A DNA stretch of 64,000 nucleotides. It comes from Peribacillus simplex. Lineage in GTDB: Bacteria; Bacillota; Bacilli; Bacillales; DSM-1321. The DNA is taken from contig NZ_FTMX01000003.1 of the NCBI RefSeq assembly GCF_900156045.1, positions 543,090 to 607,089 on the forward strand. The letters run 5' to 3'. A program made the position numbers and the translations under genes. This document shows positions 8,896-18,872 of the stretch, in pieces. The notes under the pieces are model-generated. The model was not told the origin of the DNA, did not search any database, and worked only from the letters and a program-made list of their open reading frames with translations. The first letter of the stretch is position 1, and each line of letters opens with the position of its first letter.

Positions 8896-8964
8896 GAAAG
8901 ATGGCGGACATAAAAATTCATGCCCACCCCTCTATATTAGACTACAGGAGGAAGGAGCCTTGGC

Positions 8965-10704
8965 ATGTTAAAAACAAGATATGTTGTAGCGACCAGTGCA
9001 TTATTGATAATAATTTTTATGGCAGTGATGTTTTTCCTTCCCCATCTTCATGTTGAAAAAGCAACTAAAGGAAATACTTATACAGAATCTGTATTTGACC
9101 AAAGTAAGGTGACAACCGTGGATATAACATTGGCTGATGAGGATTTGGATTCCATCCTGGATAACCCCTCTGAAAAGGAAGTTGTTGCATCCGATGTGAC
9201 CATTAATGGGGAAAAAGTTGAGAATGTAGGGTTTCGAACCAAAGGAAACCTTTCCTTAAACTCTGTTGTCCAAATGGAAGATTCGGAACGTTACAGCTGG
9301 AATATAGACTTTGATTATTATCAGGGAGATCAAAATTTTCACGGCCTGAAAGAATTCGATTTAAATAATAATTATAGTGATCCCACGTATATGAGGGAGT
9401 ACCTTTCGTATGAGCTAATGGAAAAGATGGGCATAGCAACTCCCGGACATTCCTATATGTACGTGACCATCAACGGAAAAGAATGGGGCTTGTATTTAGG
9501 CGTTGAATCTATTGATGAAACATTTTTGAATAATAACTTTGCATCTGGTAACGGTGACCTTTATTATCCTGATGGCACCGGAAGTGATTTAAAATGGATC
9601 AGTGATGATATTGATGATTATACAGGGTTGAACTTAAAAACAAATGAAAATTCTGATCAATCTGCCATGATCAAGATGCTTGATGCTATCAATAATGGCG
9701 GGAATTTGGAAGAAGTCTTGGATGTAGATGAAACATTACGCTACTTTGCAGCAAATACGGCCCTCGTCAACCTCGATCATTATCAAGGCACATTAAAGCA
9801 TAACTACTATCTATACGAAGAAAATGGAATATTTTCCATGCTTCCCTGGGACTATAATATGTCATTTGGAGGCTTTTCCGGAGGCGGCGGTCGACAGGCG
9901 GGCGCATCCGGTCAAGAAAATAAAAGTGAAATCGCCGCTGACCAAAAAAATGGCGCTACGGCTGAGAGTAACGACGATGCTGATAAGCAGGATGACACGG
10001 AACTCAGTGGGGAAGCACCAAATATGAACGGTGGCGGAATGATGGATATGAGCTCAAATTTCATGAATGAAAATAATATCAACTTCAGCATTACCGAGCC
10101 TGTTTCAGGTACGGCCCTTGAAGATCGCCCTTTATTGAATGCCCTGCTTTCCAACGACGGGTATCGTGAAAAATATTATGATTATCTGGACGACATTGCT
10201 ACAGATTTTTTCTCTGAAGAAAATATGAAAGCAATGACCACTGAAATTTCCACATTAATCAAACCATACGTGAAAAAGGATCCGACCAAGTTTTATACAA
10301 TGGACGAGTATACAGAAGCAACGTCAGGCGAGGAGACCCTGGTTGACTTCGCTGTCCAACGTGCTGAGTCCATCTTGGCACAGCTTTCTGGAGACCTGGT
10401 TGTGGAAGCCGAGACAGAAAGCGGTATGGGAGGCGGAGCTCCTAATATGGGCGATGACGCAAATGCAGGCCAGCAACCACCAAACATGGGCGGCGGCGAG
10501 AATGAGGCTGCGATGGGGCCCCCTGACATGGACCGCGGCGGGAATGGTGCACCTCCTGGCATGAACGGGAACATGGGTCAAAAGGGGGCAGTTAACAGTA
10601 GTTCCTCCAAAGATATGATCATACTATCTTCCTTGCTCCTAATCCTATTATTAGGTGCAATGGCTTTCGCCTACTTCTTTAAACGAAGAGGTAAAAAAGG
10701 ATAA
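8965..10704 (+). CDS. CotH-kinase-family membrane-anchored surface protein
   Basis: 579 residues. An N-terminal signal-anchor (about 5-28) is followed by an extracytoplasmic CotH domain. NVGFRTKGN, KEFDLNNNYSDPTYMREYLSYELM and LDHYQGTLKHNYYLYEENG-FSMLPWDYN match the conserved kinase-like core, including the WDYN aspartate. Family members such as Bacillus CotH phosphorylate spore-coat proteins. The domain is interrupted by an acidic, low-complexity insert (about 310-355). It is followed by a Gly/Met/Asn/Pro-rich tail (about 485-545) with GGG, MGG and PNMG repeats. A C-terminal hydrophobic helix (about 549-571) with a KRRGKKG end resembles a cell-surface anchor but has no LPXTG. RBS GGAGGAAGG precedes the ATG. 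It is the third gene of the operon, so a role in modifying surface polymers or proteins alongside polyphosphate is inferred. Confidence 0.85.
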   Translation: MLKTRYVVATSALLIIIFMAVMFFLPHLHVEKATKGNTYTESVFDQSKVTTVDITLADEDLDSILDNPSEKEVVASDVTINGEKVENVGFRTKGNLSLNSVVQMEDSERYSWNIDFDYYQGDQNFHGLKEFDLNNNYSDPTYMREYLSYELMEKMGIATPGHSYMYVTINGKEWGLYLGVESIDETFLNNNFASGNGDLYYPDGTGSDLKWISDDIDDYTGLNLKTNENSDQSAMIKMLDAINNGGNLEEVLDVDETLRYFAANTALVNLDHYQGTLKHNYYLYEENGIFSMLPWDYNMSFGGFSGGGGRQAGASGQENKSEIAADQKNGATAESNDDADKQDDTELSGEAPNMNGGGMMDMSSNFMNENNINFSITEPVSGTALEDRPLLNALLSNDGYREKYYDYLDDIATDFFSEENMKAMTTEISTLIKPYVKKDPTKFYTMDEYTEATSGEETLVDFAVQRAESILAQLSGDLVVEAETESGMGGGAPNMGDDANAGQQPPNMGGGENEAAMGPPDMDRGGNGAPPGMNGNMGQKGAVNSSSSKDMIILSSLLLILLLGAMAFAYFFKRRGKKG

Positions 10705-10948
10705 TAGACTATCCCCCTCCAATATAAAAAAGGTGCAAAAGGGGGTTAGGAATGGTTCATCCTTAATTAACTAGGGCATACTAATGTTTTTACTGTTTTT
10801 GAGACCCCTGCTAGATTGAAGAAATTTGCGGCACTCCTGCCGAATAACTGGCCAGCGGAAAGAAAGCGGATTTCTGAAAACAACATGAACGTTTTTTAAA
10901 GAGGCACTTTTCGTAAAGATTGTTGTTTTTAAAATGAAACGATTTAAC

Positions 10949-11074
10949 GTTGATTGGAGCACAAGAGCGAGACTCCTGCAGGAGCAGCGGGACAAGTGAG
11001 ACTCCACAGGCGTTTTCGCCGAGGAGGCTCACCGCCCGCCCCGCGGAAAGCGAGCATCTGGAGGGGAAATCAAC
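10949..11074. repeat. Bacillaceae intergenic palindromic repeat, copy 1
   Basis: A GC-rich element bounded by GTTGATT and its reverse complement AATCAAC. Inside are blocks such as GAGACTCCTGC, GCCGAGGAGGCTC, CCGCCCGC and CGCGGAAAGCGAG. A second copy in the opposite orientation lies at 38934-39063 with the same ends and the same internal blocks. It has no coding capacity. Sequences of this type recur between genes in Bacillus-group genomes and are probably mobile palindromic elements or fold as structured RNA. Confidence 0.8.
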
Positions 11075-11171
11075 CACACCGCTTTACTTGGAATAGCAAC
11101 AAAGTATGCGAAAACAGCCTTTAAAGAACACGGTAGGCAAACTGCTTTTCTTCGAATTATCTATAATCTGA

Positions 11172-11202
11172 GGTATCCCAAAATATTCGGGATACCTTTT
11201 TT
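11172..11202 (+). terminator. Intrinsic terminator
   Basis: GGTATCCC pairs with GGGATACC across a 9-base loop and is followed by six T residues. It is placed to stop transcription from the VTC/DUF4956/CotH operon before the amylase gene. Confidence 0.85.
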
Positions 11203-11448
11203 ATTGAATTGGTGCATGGCATTTTCCGGGTTATTCCTTCACGTTTGATTAATTTTTAACTGCTAATTAATATAAAATACCCTTATTTGGTATAAAATAG
11301 TAAAATAGAGAGGTAAATGAACCTCAATCAAGAGGGTTGTTCACTTGTTTATCAATTGAATTTAGGGGGTAAAGATTTCCATTATTACTTTATCCGATCG
11401 TACAGTTTCACTTTTGTTAAAAACGGGTCGGTGTCAGGGGGGAAACGG

Positions 11449-12912
11449 ATGAAAAGAAATCATACGATGATGCAATTTTTTGAGTGGCATCTTGAGGCAG
11501 ATGGTTCTCATTGGGAGAGATTGAAATTTGCAGCCTCCAAGTTGAAGGATATAGGAATTGACTGCGTTTGGCTTCCGCCGGTTACCAAAGGGCAATCCGT
11601 TGGGGATAATGGATATGGAATATACGACGGATACGATTTGGGGGAATTTGACCAAAAAGGAACAGTCCGTACCAAATACGGGACCAAAGATGAATTGCTG
11701 CAAGCGATAGCCACCTGTCATAACTACGGACTTTGCGTTTATATCGATTTAGTCATGAACCATAAAGCAGGAGCCGATGGAACCGAAAAATTTAAAGTGA
11801 TTGAAGTCAATCCAGAAAACCGTATGGAAGATATCTCAGAACCATTTGAAATGGAAGGCTGGACAAAATTCGATTTTCCAGGCCGTAAAAATAAATACTC
11901 TGATTTTAAGTGGAACCATACTCATTTTAATGGTACAGACTATGATGCCGAAAACGACAAAATGGGTGTATATCGAATCGCAGGCGAAAACAAGCACTGG
12001 AATCAGCATGTCATCGATGAATTCGGAAACTATGATTATTTAATGTTTGCCAACATCGATTATAGCCTGCCGGAAGTTCGTCAGGAAATGATTAGCTGGG
12101 GAAAATGGATGGTTGATACGTTAAAGTGTGATGGTTTTCGTTTGGACGCCGTTAAACATATCGATTATGAATTCATCAATGAATTTCTCCAAGAACTCAT
12201 TCCTTATACAAAGGAACATTTCTTCATGGTCGGCGAATTTTGGAAGGCGGATGTTAAAGCATGTCAAACTTACTTAGAGCAAACCAATCATGACCTCAAC
12301 TTGTTCGATGTTTCCCTGCATTATAAATTTCATGAGGCCTCAAACGCAGGAACTGACTTCGACCTCTCAACCATCTTTGATAATACCCTCGTCCAAACCA
12401 ATCCGGCAGAGGCCGTCACTTTTGTCGACAACCATGACTCCCAGCCCCATGAATCACTGGAATCTTGGGTAAAGGACTGGTTCAAACCATCGGCATATGC
12501 ACTTACCTTGCTTAGACTTTGCGGTTATCCATGTGTCTTTTACGGGGACTATTATGGAATCGGCGGGCCTTCTCCGGTGCCAGGGAAAAAGGACATTCTA
12601 GATCGCCTCTTATATGCAAGGTATGAAAAAGCTTACGGGGAACAGACTGATTACTTTGATGATCCAAATACGATAGGCTGGGTCCGGCACGGAGTTGAAG
12701 AGCTAGAAGGCTCGGGGTGCGCCGTCATAATTTCGAATGGAGATCGCAACAGTGAAAAAAGGATGTTCGTCGGTGAACATCGTGCTGGTGAAATCTGGAG
12801 TGATTTAACTTGTCATAGAGATGACCACATCACCATTGAAGAAGATGGTTTCGCGACCTTCCCCGTTCATGGAAAAAGCGTATCGGTATGGGCCTTGGAT
12901 AATCCGCTCTAA
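11449..12912 (+). CDS. Cytoplasmic alpha-amylase, glycoside hydrolase family 13
   Basis: Hydrolyses internal alpha-1,4-glucosidic bonds of maltodextrins or glycogen. It is 487 residues from the ATG at 11449, which follows GGGGGG by 5 bases. The upstream open frame to 11317 lacks homology-like content. Conserved GH13 regions are DLVMNHK (about 100-106), GFRLDAVKH with the nucleophile Asp233, VGEFW with the acid/base Glu263, and VDNHDSQP with the third carboxylate Asp330. The N-terminal NHTMMQFFEWHLEADG is characteristic of the liquefying-type (GH13_5) group. No signal peptide is present, unlike the secreted relatives, so it probably acts on internal or imported maltodextrins. It stands alone between a terminator and a hairpin. 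Confidence 0.93.
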   Translation: MKRNHTMMQFFEWHLEADGSHWERLKFAASKLKDIGIDCVWLPPVTKGQSVGDNGYGIYDGYDLGEFDQKGTVRTKYGTKDELLQAIATCHNYGLCVYIDLVMNHKAGADGTEKFKVIEVNPENRMEDISEPFEMEGWTKFDFPGRKNKYSDFKWNHTHFNGTDYDAENDKMGVYRIAGENKHWNQHVIDEFGNYDYLMFANIDYSLPEVRQEMISWGKWMVDTLKCDGFRLDAVKHIDYEFINEFLQELIPYTKEHFFMVGEFWKADVKACQTYLEQTNHDLNLFDVSLHYKFHEASNAGTDFDLSTIFDNTLVQTNPAEAVTFVDNHDSQPHESLESWVKDWFKPSAYALTLLRLCGYPCVFYGDYYGIGGPSPVPGKKDILDRLLYARYEKAYGEQTDYFDDPNTIGWVRHGVEELEGSGCAVIISNGDRNSEKRMFVGEHRAGEIWSDLTCHRDDHITIEEDGFATFPVHGKSVSVWALDNPL

Positions 12913-13077
12913 AAAGAGATAAGCAAGGAACGGCATGTCATTTACGGATATGCTGTTCTTTGCTGATGACACCCCCCTTGAAGACTTGGAAATAAGTCTG
13001 TATGCCACATAGGGAAAGATAATTTTTCCATTTTGATCAATCATGGTAAGATAAGGGAAAAAGGAGTTGAAGGAAAA

Positions 13078-14313
13078 GTGAAAAATGAAATCATTGAAAG
13101 ATTCACTTCTTATGTGAAAGTGGATACCCAATCGAATGAGGAAAATCCATCATGTCCCTCTACACCCGGACAGTTGACCTTGGCAAATGCATTGGTCAAT
13201 GAACTTCAATCGATTGGGATGAAGGAAGTGACAATTGATCAGAACGGATATGTCATGGCAACATTGCCAGCCAATTCAAATAAGGATGTCCCGACAATCG
13301 GTTTCTTGGCACATGTCGATACAGCAACGGATTTCACTGGAAAAGATGTAAAACCGCAAATCATTGACAACTATGATGGCAAAGATCTTACTTTACATGA
13401 AAAATTGGATGTCATTCTTTCACCTGATGATTTTCCTTCGCTTAAGAACTATAAAGGGCATACCTTGATTACAACGGATGGGACAACCCTGTTGGGAGCA
13501 GATAATAAGGCTGGAATTGCCGAAATCATGACTGCCATGGATTATTTGATCCAGCATCCGGAAATCAAGCATGGAAAAATCCGTGTTGCTTTTACTCCCG
13601 ATGAGGAAATCGGCAGGGGGCCCCATAAGTTTGATGTAGATGCTTTTGATGCTCAATTTGCCTACACTGTGGACGGTGGTCCACTTGGAGAACTTGAATA
13701 TGAGAGCTTCAATGCAGCATCGGCCAAAATCCTGATCAAAGGTACGAATATTCACCCTGGTACGGCTAAAGGAAAAATGGTCAACTCGGCAAAAATCGCC
13801 ATGGAATTCCATGATAAACTCCCAGTAGCAGAAGCACCGGAATATACGGAGGGTTACGAAGGATTTTATCATCTGATTTCATTTCACGGTGATGTGGAAG
13901 AGACCAAGCTTTCTTATATCATCAGGGATTTCGACCGCCAAAAATTTAATGAACGCAAGGAATATATAACAATAGTAATCGAAGATTTAAAAGAAAAATA
14001 TGGGCAAAACCGCATCCAGCTTGAATTAAACGACCAATACTTCAACATGAAGGAAAAAATTGAGCCCGTAAAGGAAATCGTGGATATTGCCCACGAAGCA
14101 ATGGAGAAACTCGATATAAAACCGAAAATATCGCCAATACGCGGTGGTACGGACGGCTCTCAATTATCGTATATGGGCCTGCCAACACCCAACATCTTTA
14201 CGGGCGGGGAGAACTTTCATGGCAAATATGAATTTATTTCCGTCGATAACATGATCCTGGCCACTAAGGTGATCGTTGGCATTGCATCGCTTTTTGAAGA
14301 AAAAGCAATGTAG
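13078..14313 (+). CDS. pepT: Peptidase T (tripeptide aminopeptidase)
   Basis: A zinc aminopeptidase of the M20 family that releases the N-terminal residue of tripeptides in the cytoplasm. It is 411 residues, the usual PepT length. Metal and active-site motifs are [11 protein letters not shown] (His and Asp), [14 protein letters not shown] (bridging Asp), [11 protein letters not shown] (catalytic Glu) and the terminal [14 protein letters not shown] / [10 protein letters not shown]. The dimerisation domain lies between. The frame is open to a TTG at 13033. The GTG at 13078, behind AAGGAG/AAGGA and starting [21 protein letters not shown], matches the family N terminus. It ends 24 bases before a strong bidirectional terminator. 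Confidence 0.95.
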   Translation: MKNEIIERFTSYVKVDTQSNEENPSCPSTPGQLTLANALVNELQSIGMKEVTIDQNGYVMATLPANSNKDVPTIGFLAHVDTATDFTGKDVKPQIIDNYDGKDLTLHEKLDVILSPDDFPSLKNYKGHTLITTDGTTLLGADNKAGIAEIMTAMDYLIQHPEIKHGKIRVAFTPDEEIGRGPHKFDVDAFDAQFAYTVDGGPLGELEYESFNAASAKILIKGTNIHPGTAKGKMVNSAKIAMEFHDKLPVAEAPEYTEGYEGFYHLISFHGDVEETKLSYIIRDFDRQKFNERKEYITIVIEDLKEKYGQNRIQLELNDQYFNMKEKIEPVKEIVDIAHEAMEKLDIKPKISPIRGGTDGSQLSYMGLPTPNIFTGGENFHGKYEFISVDNMILATKVIVGIASLFEEKAM

Positions 14314-14336
14314 CTTGATACGAAATGCCTTTATTG

Positions 14337-14369
14337 AAAAACCCCCCGACTCCAAGTCTGGGGGTTTTT
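14337..14369. terminator. Bidirectional intrinsic terminator between pepT and katE
   Basis: AAAAACCCCC pairs with GGGGGTTTTT around a loop, with A/T runs on both sides. It lies between the stop codons of two convergent genes and can serve both. Confidence 0.92.
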
Positions 14370-14378
14370 CATCCAATA

Positions 14379-16457
14379 TTAAACGCGATTCCAGTGACGG
14401 TGCTTGGCAATCGCCTCGATAAAGACAGTACCACTATTTTTATCCGTAACAGCTACAATGCCTGAGGCTGGATCATTGGAACCGATGCCTGCCTTCGATA
14501 GGATCTCGGCTCCTTCTTTTCCCGCACCAATTGCTTTGAAATGATTGTAGGCTTCATCAACAAAGTAAATTGGTTCCTTGGATGCCTTTAAAGAATTGAC
14601 GCTCTCCTGCCCTCCTGGCACATATACAGCATCGAAAAGTACCGAATCGGCTGTCAGGAATGTCTGATTCACTTCGGCCTGCTGTCCTTCAGAACTTGTA
14701 ATCACTCCACGGTTATGACTGATGATTTCAGCCGTTATCCCTGCAGATTTAAATGATTCCAAGACTTGATTGACCTCTGATCCGTTGAAGCCATCTGCAG
14801 CCAAGATTGCCACTTTCCTTGTTGCGGCCGTGTTCACCTTCATTTGCTCCTGGCTTAAAGCTGGAGAAGCCAAATCCATTTTGACCTCACTTTTGTTGGC
14901 CGGAGGATTCACGCCCACCCCAATAGCGATCGTTTTAGCCAGCTCGACATCCACATTGCTGAACATCTCGACGATTTGCTGCTGAACGTCCTTACTTTTC
15001 ACTTTTCCCACTTCAAAGTGGAACGCCTGAATAATATGCTCCTTCTCCACTTCCGTCATGCTATTCCAAAATAATTTAGCCTGGCTGTAATGATCCTTGA
15101 AGCTTTCACTGCGTTGTCGGACCTTCCTGCCATCGACTTTTTCCTGGTAATGTGCATAGCCGCCTTCCTCTTCCGAAGCAGGTTCGGGAGAGTTGCCTGC
15201 AAGGGAATTTTTGTGGTAGCTGACCTGCCCTGGATTTATTGACATTCGGTGCATGCCATCGCGTTGATTATTATGAACGGGGGCAACCGTCCTATTAATC
15301 GGAAGCTCATGGAAATTCGGTCCTCCCAATCGGGATAGCTGGGTATCGGTGTATGAGAATAACCGTCCCTGGAGCAGCGGATCATTTGAAAAATCAATAC
15401 CCGGTACGACATGCCCCGGATGGAACGCTATCTGTTCCGTCTCTGCAAAAAAGTTATCCGTATTTTGATTCAAAACCATTTTTCCGATTATTTTCACCGG
15501 GATCTGTTCTTCCGGCCATAGTTTAGTAGGATCAAGGATATCAAAGTCGAATTTGAATTCATCTTCCTCCTTAATCATTTGCACGCCAAATTCAAATTCA
15601 GGATAATTTCCGGTATCTATCGCTTCCCACAGATCTTGGCGGTGAAAATCAGGATTCTTCCCTGCAATTTTCTGTGCCTCATCCCAGACAAGGGATTTAA
15701 CTCCAAGTACAGGCTTCCAATGGAATTTAACGAAATGGGCCACGCCTTGTTCATTTACAAAACGGAATGTGTGGACACCAAACCCTTCCATCATCCGGAA
15801 ACTTCTCGGTATGGCCCTATCAGAAAGATGCCACATGATCATATGAGCCGTTTCTTCATTGTTGGCGATGAAGTCCCAAAAAGTATCATGTGCAGACGCA
15901 GCCTGAGGTATTTCGTTATGAGGCTCCGGTTTAACCGCATGAATTAAATCCGGGAACTTAATGGCATCCTGGATAAAGAATACCGGAATATTATTTCCGA
16001 CTAAATCATAGTTTCCTTCCTCAGTATAGAACTTTGTAGAAAATCCCCTTACATCACGTACCGAGTCTGCAGATCCACGGGAACCTGCCACCGTTGAGTA
16101 GCGAACGAATACTGGTGTCTTGACTGAAGGGTCTTGAAGAAACTTGGCTTTTGTATATTCGGCCATCGGTTCATATACCTGAAAATATCCATGAGCACCA
16201 GATCCACGGGCATGGACAATCCGCTCAGGAATACGCTCATGGTCAAAATGTGTCATTTTTTCCCGGAAATGAAAGTCCTCCATCAAAGTTGGACCACGCG
16301 TTCCAGCTTTCAAAGAATGCTCATCCTCAGAAATGCGCAAACCTTGGTTAGTCGTCATCTTTTTCCCATTATCGTCCACTCGATATTGATCCAACTGTCG
16401 CTGCTTACTTTGCTCATTGATTCTTCCGTTTTCATTTGCTTTTGCCATCCCACTCAT
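14379..16457 (-). CDS. katE: Large-subunit (HPII-type) catalase
   Basis: A clade II haem catalase of 692 residues that dismutates hydrogen peroxide. The catalytic His lies in [15 protein letters not shown] (His82). The [42 protein letters not shown] stretch carries the distal Asn. The proximal haem Tyr is in [17 protein letters not shown]. The extra C-terminal domain (about 545-692, starting [16 protein letters not shown]) is the flavodoxin/DJ-1-like domain that distinguishes large-subunit catalases from the roughly 480-residue type. Two ATGs (16457 and 16448) are possible. GGAGGGG lies close to the first, which is retained. In Bacillus such catalases are often under general-stress or sporulation control, but no promoter is evident here. 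Confidence 0.95.
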   Translation of the reverse strand: MSGMAKANENGRINEQSKQRQLDQYRVDDNGKKMTTNQGLRISEDEHSLKAGTRGPTLMEDFHFREKMTHFDHERIPERIVHARGSGAHGYFQVYEPMAEYTKAKFLQDPSVKTPVFVRYSTVAGSRGSADSVRDVRGFSTKFYTEEGNYDLVGNNIPVFFIQDAIKFPDLIHAVKPEPHNEIPQAASAHDTFWDFIANNEETAHMIMWHLSDRAIPRSFRMMEGFGVHTFRFVNEQGVAHFVKFHWKPVLGVKSLVWDEAQKIAGKNPDFHRQDLWEAIDTGNYPEFEFGVQMIKEEDEFKFDFDILDPTKLWPEEQIPVKIIGKMVLNQNTDNFFAETEQIAFHPGHVVPGIDFSNDPLLQGRLFSYTDTQLSRLGGPNFHELPINRTVAPVHNNQRDGMHRMSINPGQVSYHKNSLAGNSPEPASEEEGGYAHYQEKVDGRKVRQRSESFKDHYSQAKLFWNSMTEVEKEHIIQAFHFEVGKVKSKDVQQQIVEMFSNVDVELAKTIAIGVGVNPPANKSEVKMDLASPALSQEQMKVNTAATRKVAILAADGFNGSEVNQVLESFKSAGITAEIISHNRGVITSSEGQQAEVNQTFLTADSVLFDAVYVPGGQESVNSLKASKEPIYFVDEAYNHFKAIGAGKEGAEILSKAGIGSNDPASGIVAVTDKNSGTVFIEAIAKHRHWNRV

Positions 16458-16673
16458 TCCCCTCCATGTCTAAGAATTCAGATTAAATCGTGTTGTATGT
16501 ACTTAATTGATTCGAAAAAATTGCGTTATCCTTCCTCATATACCACTCTATTTTGTCGGATAAACAGAATTCAAAAAAAGAATCTTCACGGTAGGTAGGT
16601 AGGTTCATTTTGGGATAGGTGGAATGCTTCCCGTCCCCAGTTTTGAAACACTTGAGACGGATCATTAACATAT

Positions 16674-16718
16674 AAAAAAGAAGCGGGAGACCGATATTTC
16701 GATCTTCCCGCTTCTTTT
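16674..16718 (-). terminator. Intrinsic terminator of dbpA
   Basis: A long stem pairs GAAGCGGGA with TCCCGCTTC. On the minus strand it is followed by a T-rich run. It starts 13 bases after the dbpA stop codon. Confidence 0.85.
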
Positions 16719-16730
16719 CATTCAACACCT

Positions 16731-18179
16731 TTACTTCTTAAAAGCCTCTGAAACCTTCAAAAGTTTGCCTTTTACTTTCGTATTTTTCATCACTTTCAAG
16801 ACAAGCGGTCCCTTTTCATTCAATATTTCCACATAAGAAACATTGTCCTGGATCGTAATGATCCCAATGTCCTCTGCATTCACTCCATCAATCTTTGCGA
16901 TGGTTCCGACAAAATCCACAGCCCTGAGTTTCTTTTTCTTGCCGCCATTAAAATACAACTTCATGATTTGTTTATTCAACTGTTCACTTTTATCTTTTTT
17001 GATCTTGGGACGAGCTTCCAGTTTCGCTTCGAATTCCAATTTTTTATTGGAGACTTCCTCTTTTGAAGGAACAGTCATCTTAGGGATTTCAAAACCGATA
17101 TATCCTTGAATCTCAGCAAGGAATTTGTCTTCGTACGGCGTCACAAAAGTAATGGCTTTTCCTTTTTTACCGGCACGGCCCGTTCTTCCAGTTCGATGTA
17201 CGTAACTTTCCTTTTCCAATGGCAGGTCATAGTTAATCACATGGGTTATATTGTCGATGTCAATTCCACGCGCAGCAACATCTGTCGCAACCAAATAGCG
17301 GAATTCACCTCTTCTGAATTCATTCATCACTGCAAGGCGATCTTCCTGAAGCATGCCGCCGTGTATCATATCACACGGATATTCCAGTTCCAGCAGCTGT
17401 TCACATACTTGATCTACCCTATCTTTCGTCCGACAGAAAATGATGCAGCTATCGGGGTTTTCCGTGATGGTGACATCTCTAAGCAGGGAAAACTTATCAT
17501 CTTCCTTCACTTCAATAAGAGCATGTTCAATTTTCTCCGTTGTTAAGCCCTTTGCTTTGATTTCAATATCCAAAGGATCTTTCATATATTGCTTGCATAG
17601 CTTTTTTATACTCTCAGGTAACGTAGCAGAGAACAGCATGGTTACTCTATCTTTCGGAAGCTCTTTAATAATGGCTTCCACTTGTTCAATGAAGCCCATA
17701 TTCAGCATTTCATCCGCTTCATCAATAACTAAATGAGTTAAGCGTTCCAAGGCGAGTGTCCCTTTCTCGATATGATCCAGAACACGCCCCGGAGTTCCAA
17801 CGACTACATGGCTTTTTTGTTTCAATTCCGCTTTTTGCTGTGCGAATGGATGTTTTCCATAAACCGCAGTAGCCTTTATCCTTTTAAATCTGCCTATATT
17901 CGTAATATCCTCTTTAACCTGTACAGCAAGCTCGCGTGTGGGTGTTAAAATAAGCGCCTGAGGCTTATTCTCCTCCCAATCGACCATTTCGCAGATCGGT
18001 ATGCCGAATGAAGCGGTCTTGCCGCTTCCCGTTTGGGATTTAACGACTAGATCCCGCTTTTTCAGCGCCACTGGTATCACTTCACGCTGTACTTCGGTTG
18101 GACTTTGATATCCCAAGCTTTCTAATGCCCTTACAATTTCATCGCTTAATGTATAATCAGTAAAACTCAATTCATTCAT
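16731..18179 (-). CDS. dbpA: ATP-dependent RNA helicase DbpA
   Basis: A DEAD-box helicase of 482 residues acting in 50S ribosome assembly. Motifs in order are the Q motif ([14 protein letters not shown]), Walker A SQTGSGKT (about 47-54), [16 protein letters not shown], the DEAD box [13 protein letters not shown], the helicase C-terminal [16 protein letters not shown] and [13 protein letters not shown]. The last 75 residues ([35 protein letters not shown]) form the DbpA-type RRM that in Bacillus YxiN and E. coli DbpA recognises hairpin 92 of 23S rRNA. That domain separates it from other DEAD-box paralogues. It is monocistronic with its own terminator. Confidence 0.94.
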   Translation of the reverse strand: MNELSFTDYTLSDEIVRALESLGYQSPTEVQREVIPVALKKRDLVVKSQTGSGKTASFGIPICEMVDWEENKPQALILTPTRELAVQVKEDITNIGRFKRIKATAVYGKHPFAQQKAELKQKSHVVVGTPGRVLDHIEKGTLALERLTHLVIDEADEMLNMGFIEQVEAIIKELPKDRVTMLFSATLPESIKKLCKQYMKDPLDIEIKAKGLTTEKIEHALIEVKEDDKFSLLRDVTITENPDSCIIFCRTKDRVDQVCEQLLELEYPCDMIHGGMLQEDRLAVMNEFRRGEFRYLVATDVAARGIDIDNITHVINYDLPLEKESYVHRTGRTGRAGKKGKAITFVTPYEDKFLAEIQGYIGFEIPKMTVPSKEEVSNKKLEFEAKLEARPKIKKDKSEQLNKQIMKLYFNGGKKKKLRAVDFVGTIAKIDGVNAEDIGIITIQDNVSYVEILNEKGPLVLKVMKNTKVKGKLLKVSEAFKK

Positions 18180-18476
18180 ATGACAGCCTCTTTTGTTGTT
18201 TAGTATATTGCTTTATTGTTTCCATAATCGTAAATTCCTTATACAAGGTTCTATTATACGCGATATGCATCGATAAACCTTGTACTAACCAAATTTCAAT
18301 TGCCTTATTTCAATATAATGAAACGTTCGTCTTCATTAAAACAACGGTCATCAGGATATCATGATCTGAGTTAATCAAAATGGACCCTGCTTCTTTCAAT
18401 ATGCTAAAATATGTATGATATAAAAGCCGAAATAGGGTGTAGTTTCTAAACCGATGTCCAAAAGGAGTGCTGATTT

Positions 18477-18809
18477 ATGATAATCGTAACGAATAGAATC
18501 AGAGTCAAAAAAGGGATGGGTGCAGTCATGGCCCCAGGATTTACTGCACCAGGTCCACTTGATACTACGGAAGGCTTCGTAAAAGTTGAAGTATTATTAA
18601 CGCAGAATTTGTCGGACCACGATGAACTGAGCGTTAATATGTACTGGGAAAACCTTGATAACTTTACTGCTTGGAGAAATAGCGATGCATTCAAAGCTGC
18701 ACATAAACGGCCTGAACCAGGTTCCGGTGAAGCAAAAAAAGAATCTCCTATTCTAGGCAGCGAGCTTACAACGTATGAAGTCGCCTCGGTAAAGGAAATA
18801 GCTAAATAA
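18477..18809 (+). CDS. Haem-degrading monooxygenase, IsdG/HmoA family
   Basis: A small ABM-fold (ferredoxin-like) enzyme of 110 residues predicted to open haem and release iron. The three residues essential in Staphylococcus aureus IsdG (Asn7, Trp67, His77) have clear equivalents at Asn6 (MIIVTN), Trp66 (FTAWRNSDAF) and His76 (KAAHKRP), so it should be active. The N terminus MIIVTN and the VEVLLTQN segment are very close to Bacillus IsdG-like proteins. RBS AAAGGAG lies 9 bases upstream of the ATG. It is monocistronic, and no Fur box is evident in the 290 bases upstream. That is unusual for an iron-acquisition enzyme and may point to a housekeeping haem-turnover role. Confidence 0.88.
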   Translation: MIIVTNRIRVKKGMGAVMAPGFTAPGPLDTTEGFVKVEVLLTQNLSDHDELSVNMYWENLDNFTAWRNSDAFKAAHKRPEPGSGEAKKESPILGSELTTYEVASVKEIAK

Positions 18810-18820
18810 TAAAATCACAC

Positions 18821-18858
18821 AAAAAGAGGCCGCAAAATATGCAGCCTCTTTCTGTTGT
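18821..18858. terminator. Terminator between the convergent haem monooxygenase and RlmN-family genes
   Basis: AAAGAGGC pairs with GCCTCTTT around CGCAAAATATGCA. The flanks are A-rich on the left and T-rich on the right, so it can work in both directions. Confidence 0.8.
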
Positions 18859-18872
18859 TTTCTCTTAGTGAA

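Larger units (their letters stand above)
10705..11448. other. Gene-free stretch between the CotH-like gene and the amylase gene
   Basis: This 744-base gap holds a dispersed palindromic repeat (10949-11074), an intrinsic terminator (11172-11202) and the amylase leader. The frame of the amylase stays open back to 11317, but the first well-spaced ribosome site is at 11437-11445. I see no further gene. The segment 10713-10747 can pair CCCCCT with AGGGGG around a long loop, without a T run. Confidence 0.6.

Noticed and set aside
10949..11074. Possible insertion sequence
   Set aside because: No transposase and no target duplication seen. It is a short palindromic repeat with a second copy elsewhere in the window.
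12923..12963. 14-base-pair hairpin after the amylase gene
   Set aside because: The stem is good (two G-T pairs), but there is no T tract on either strand, so it is not called as a terminator.
15579..15947. 122-codon open frame antisense to the catalase gene
   Set aside because: It lies wholly inside katE in the opposite strand with no supporting signals.
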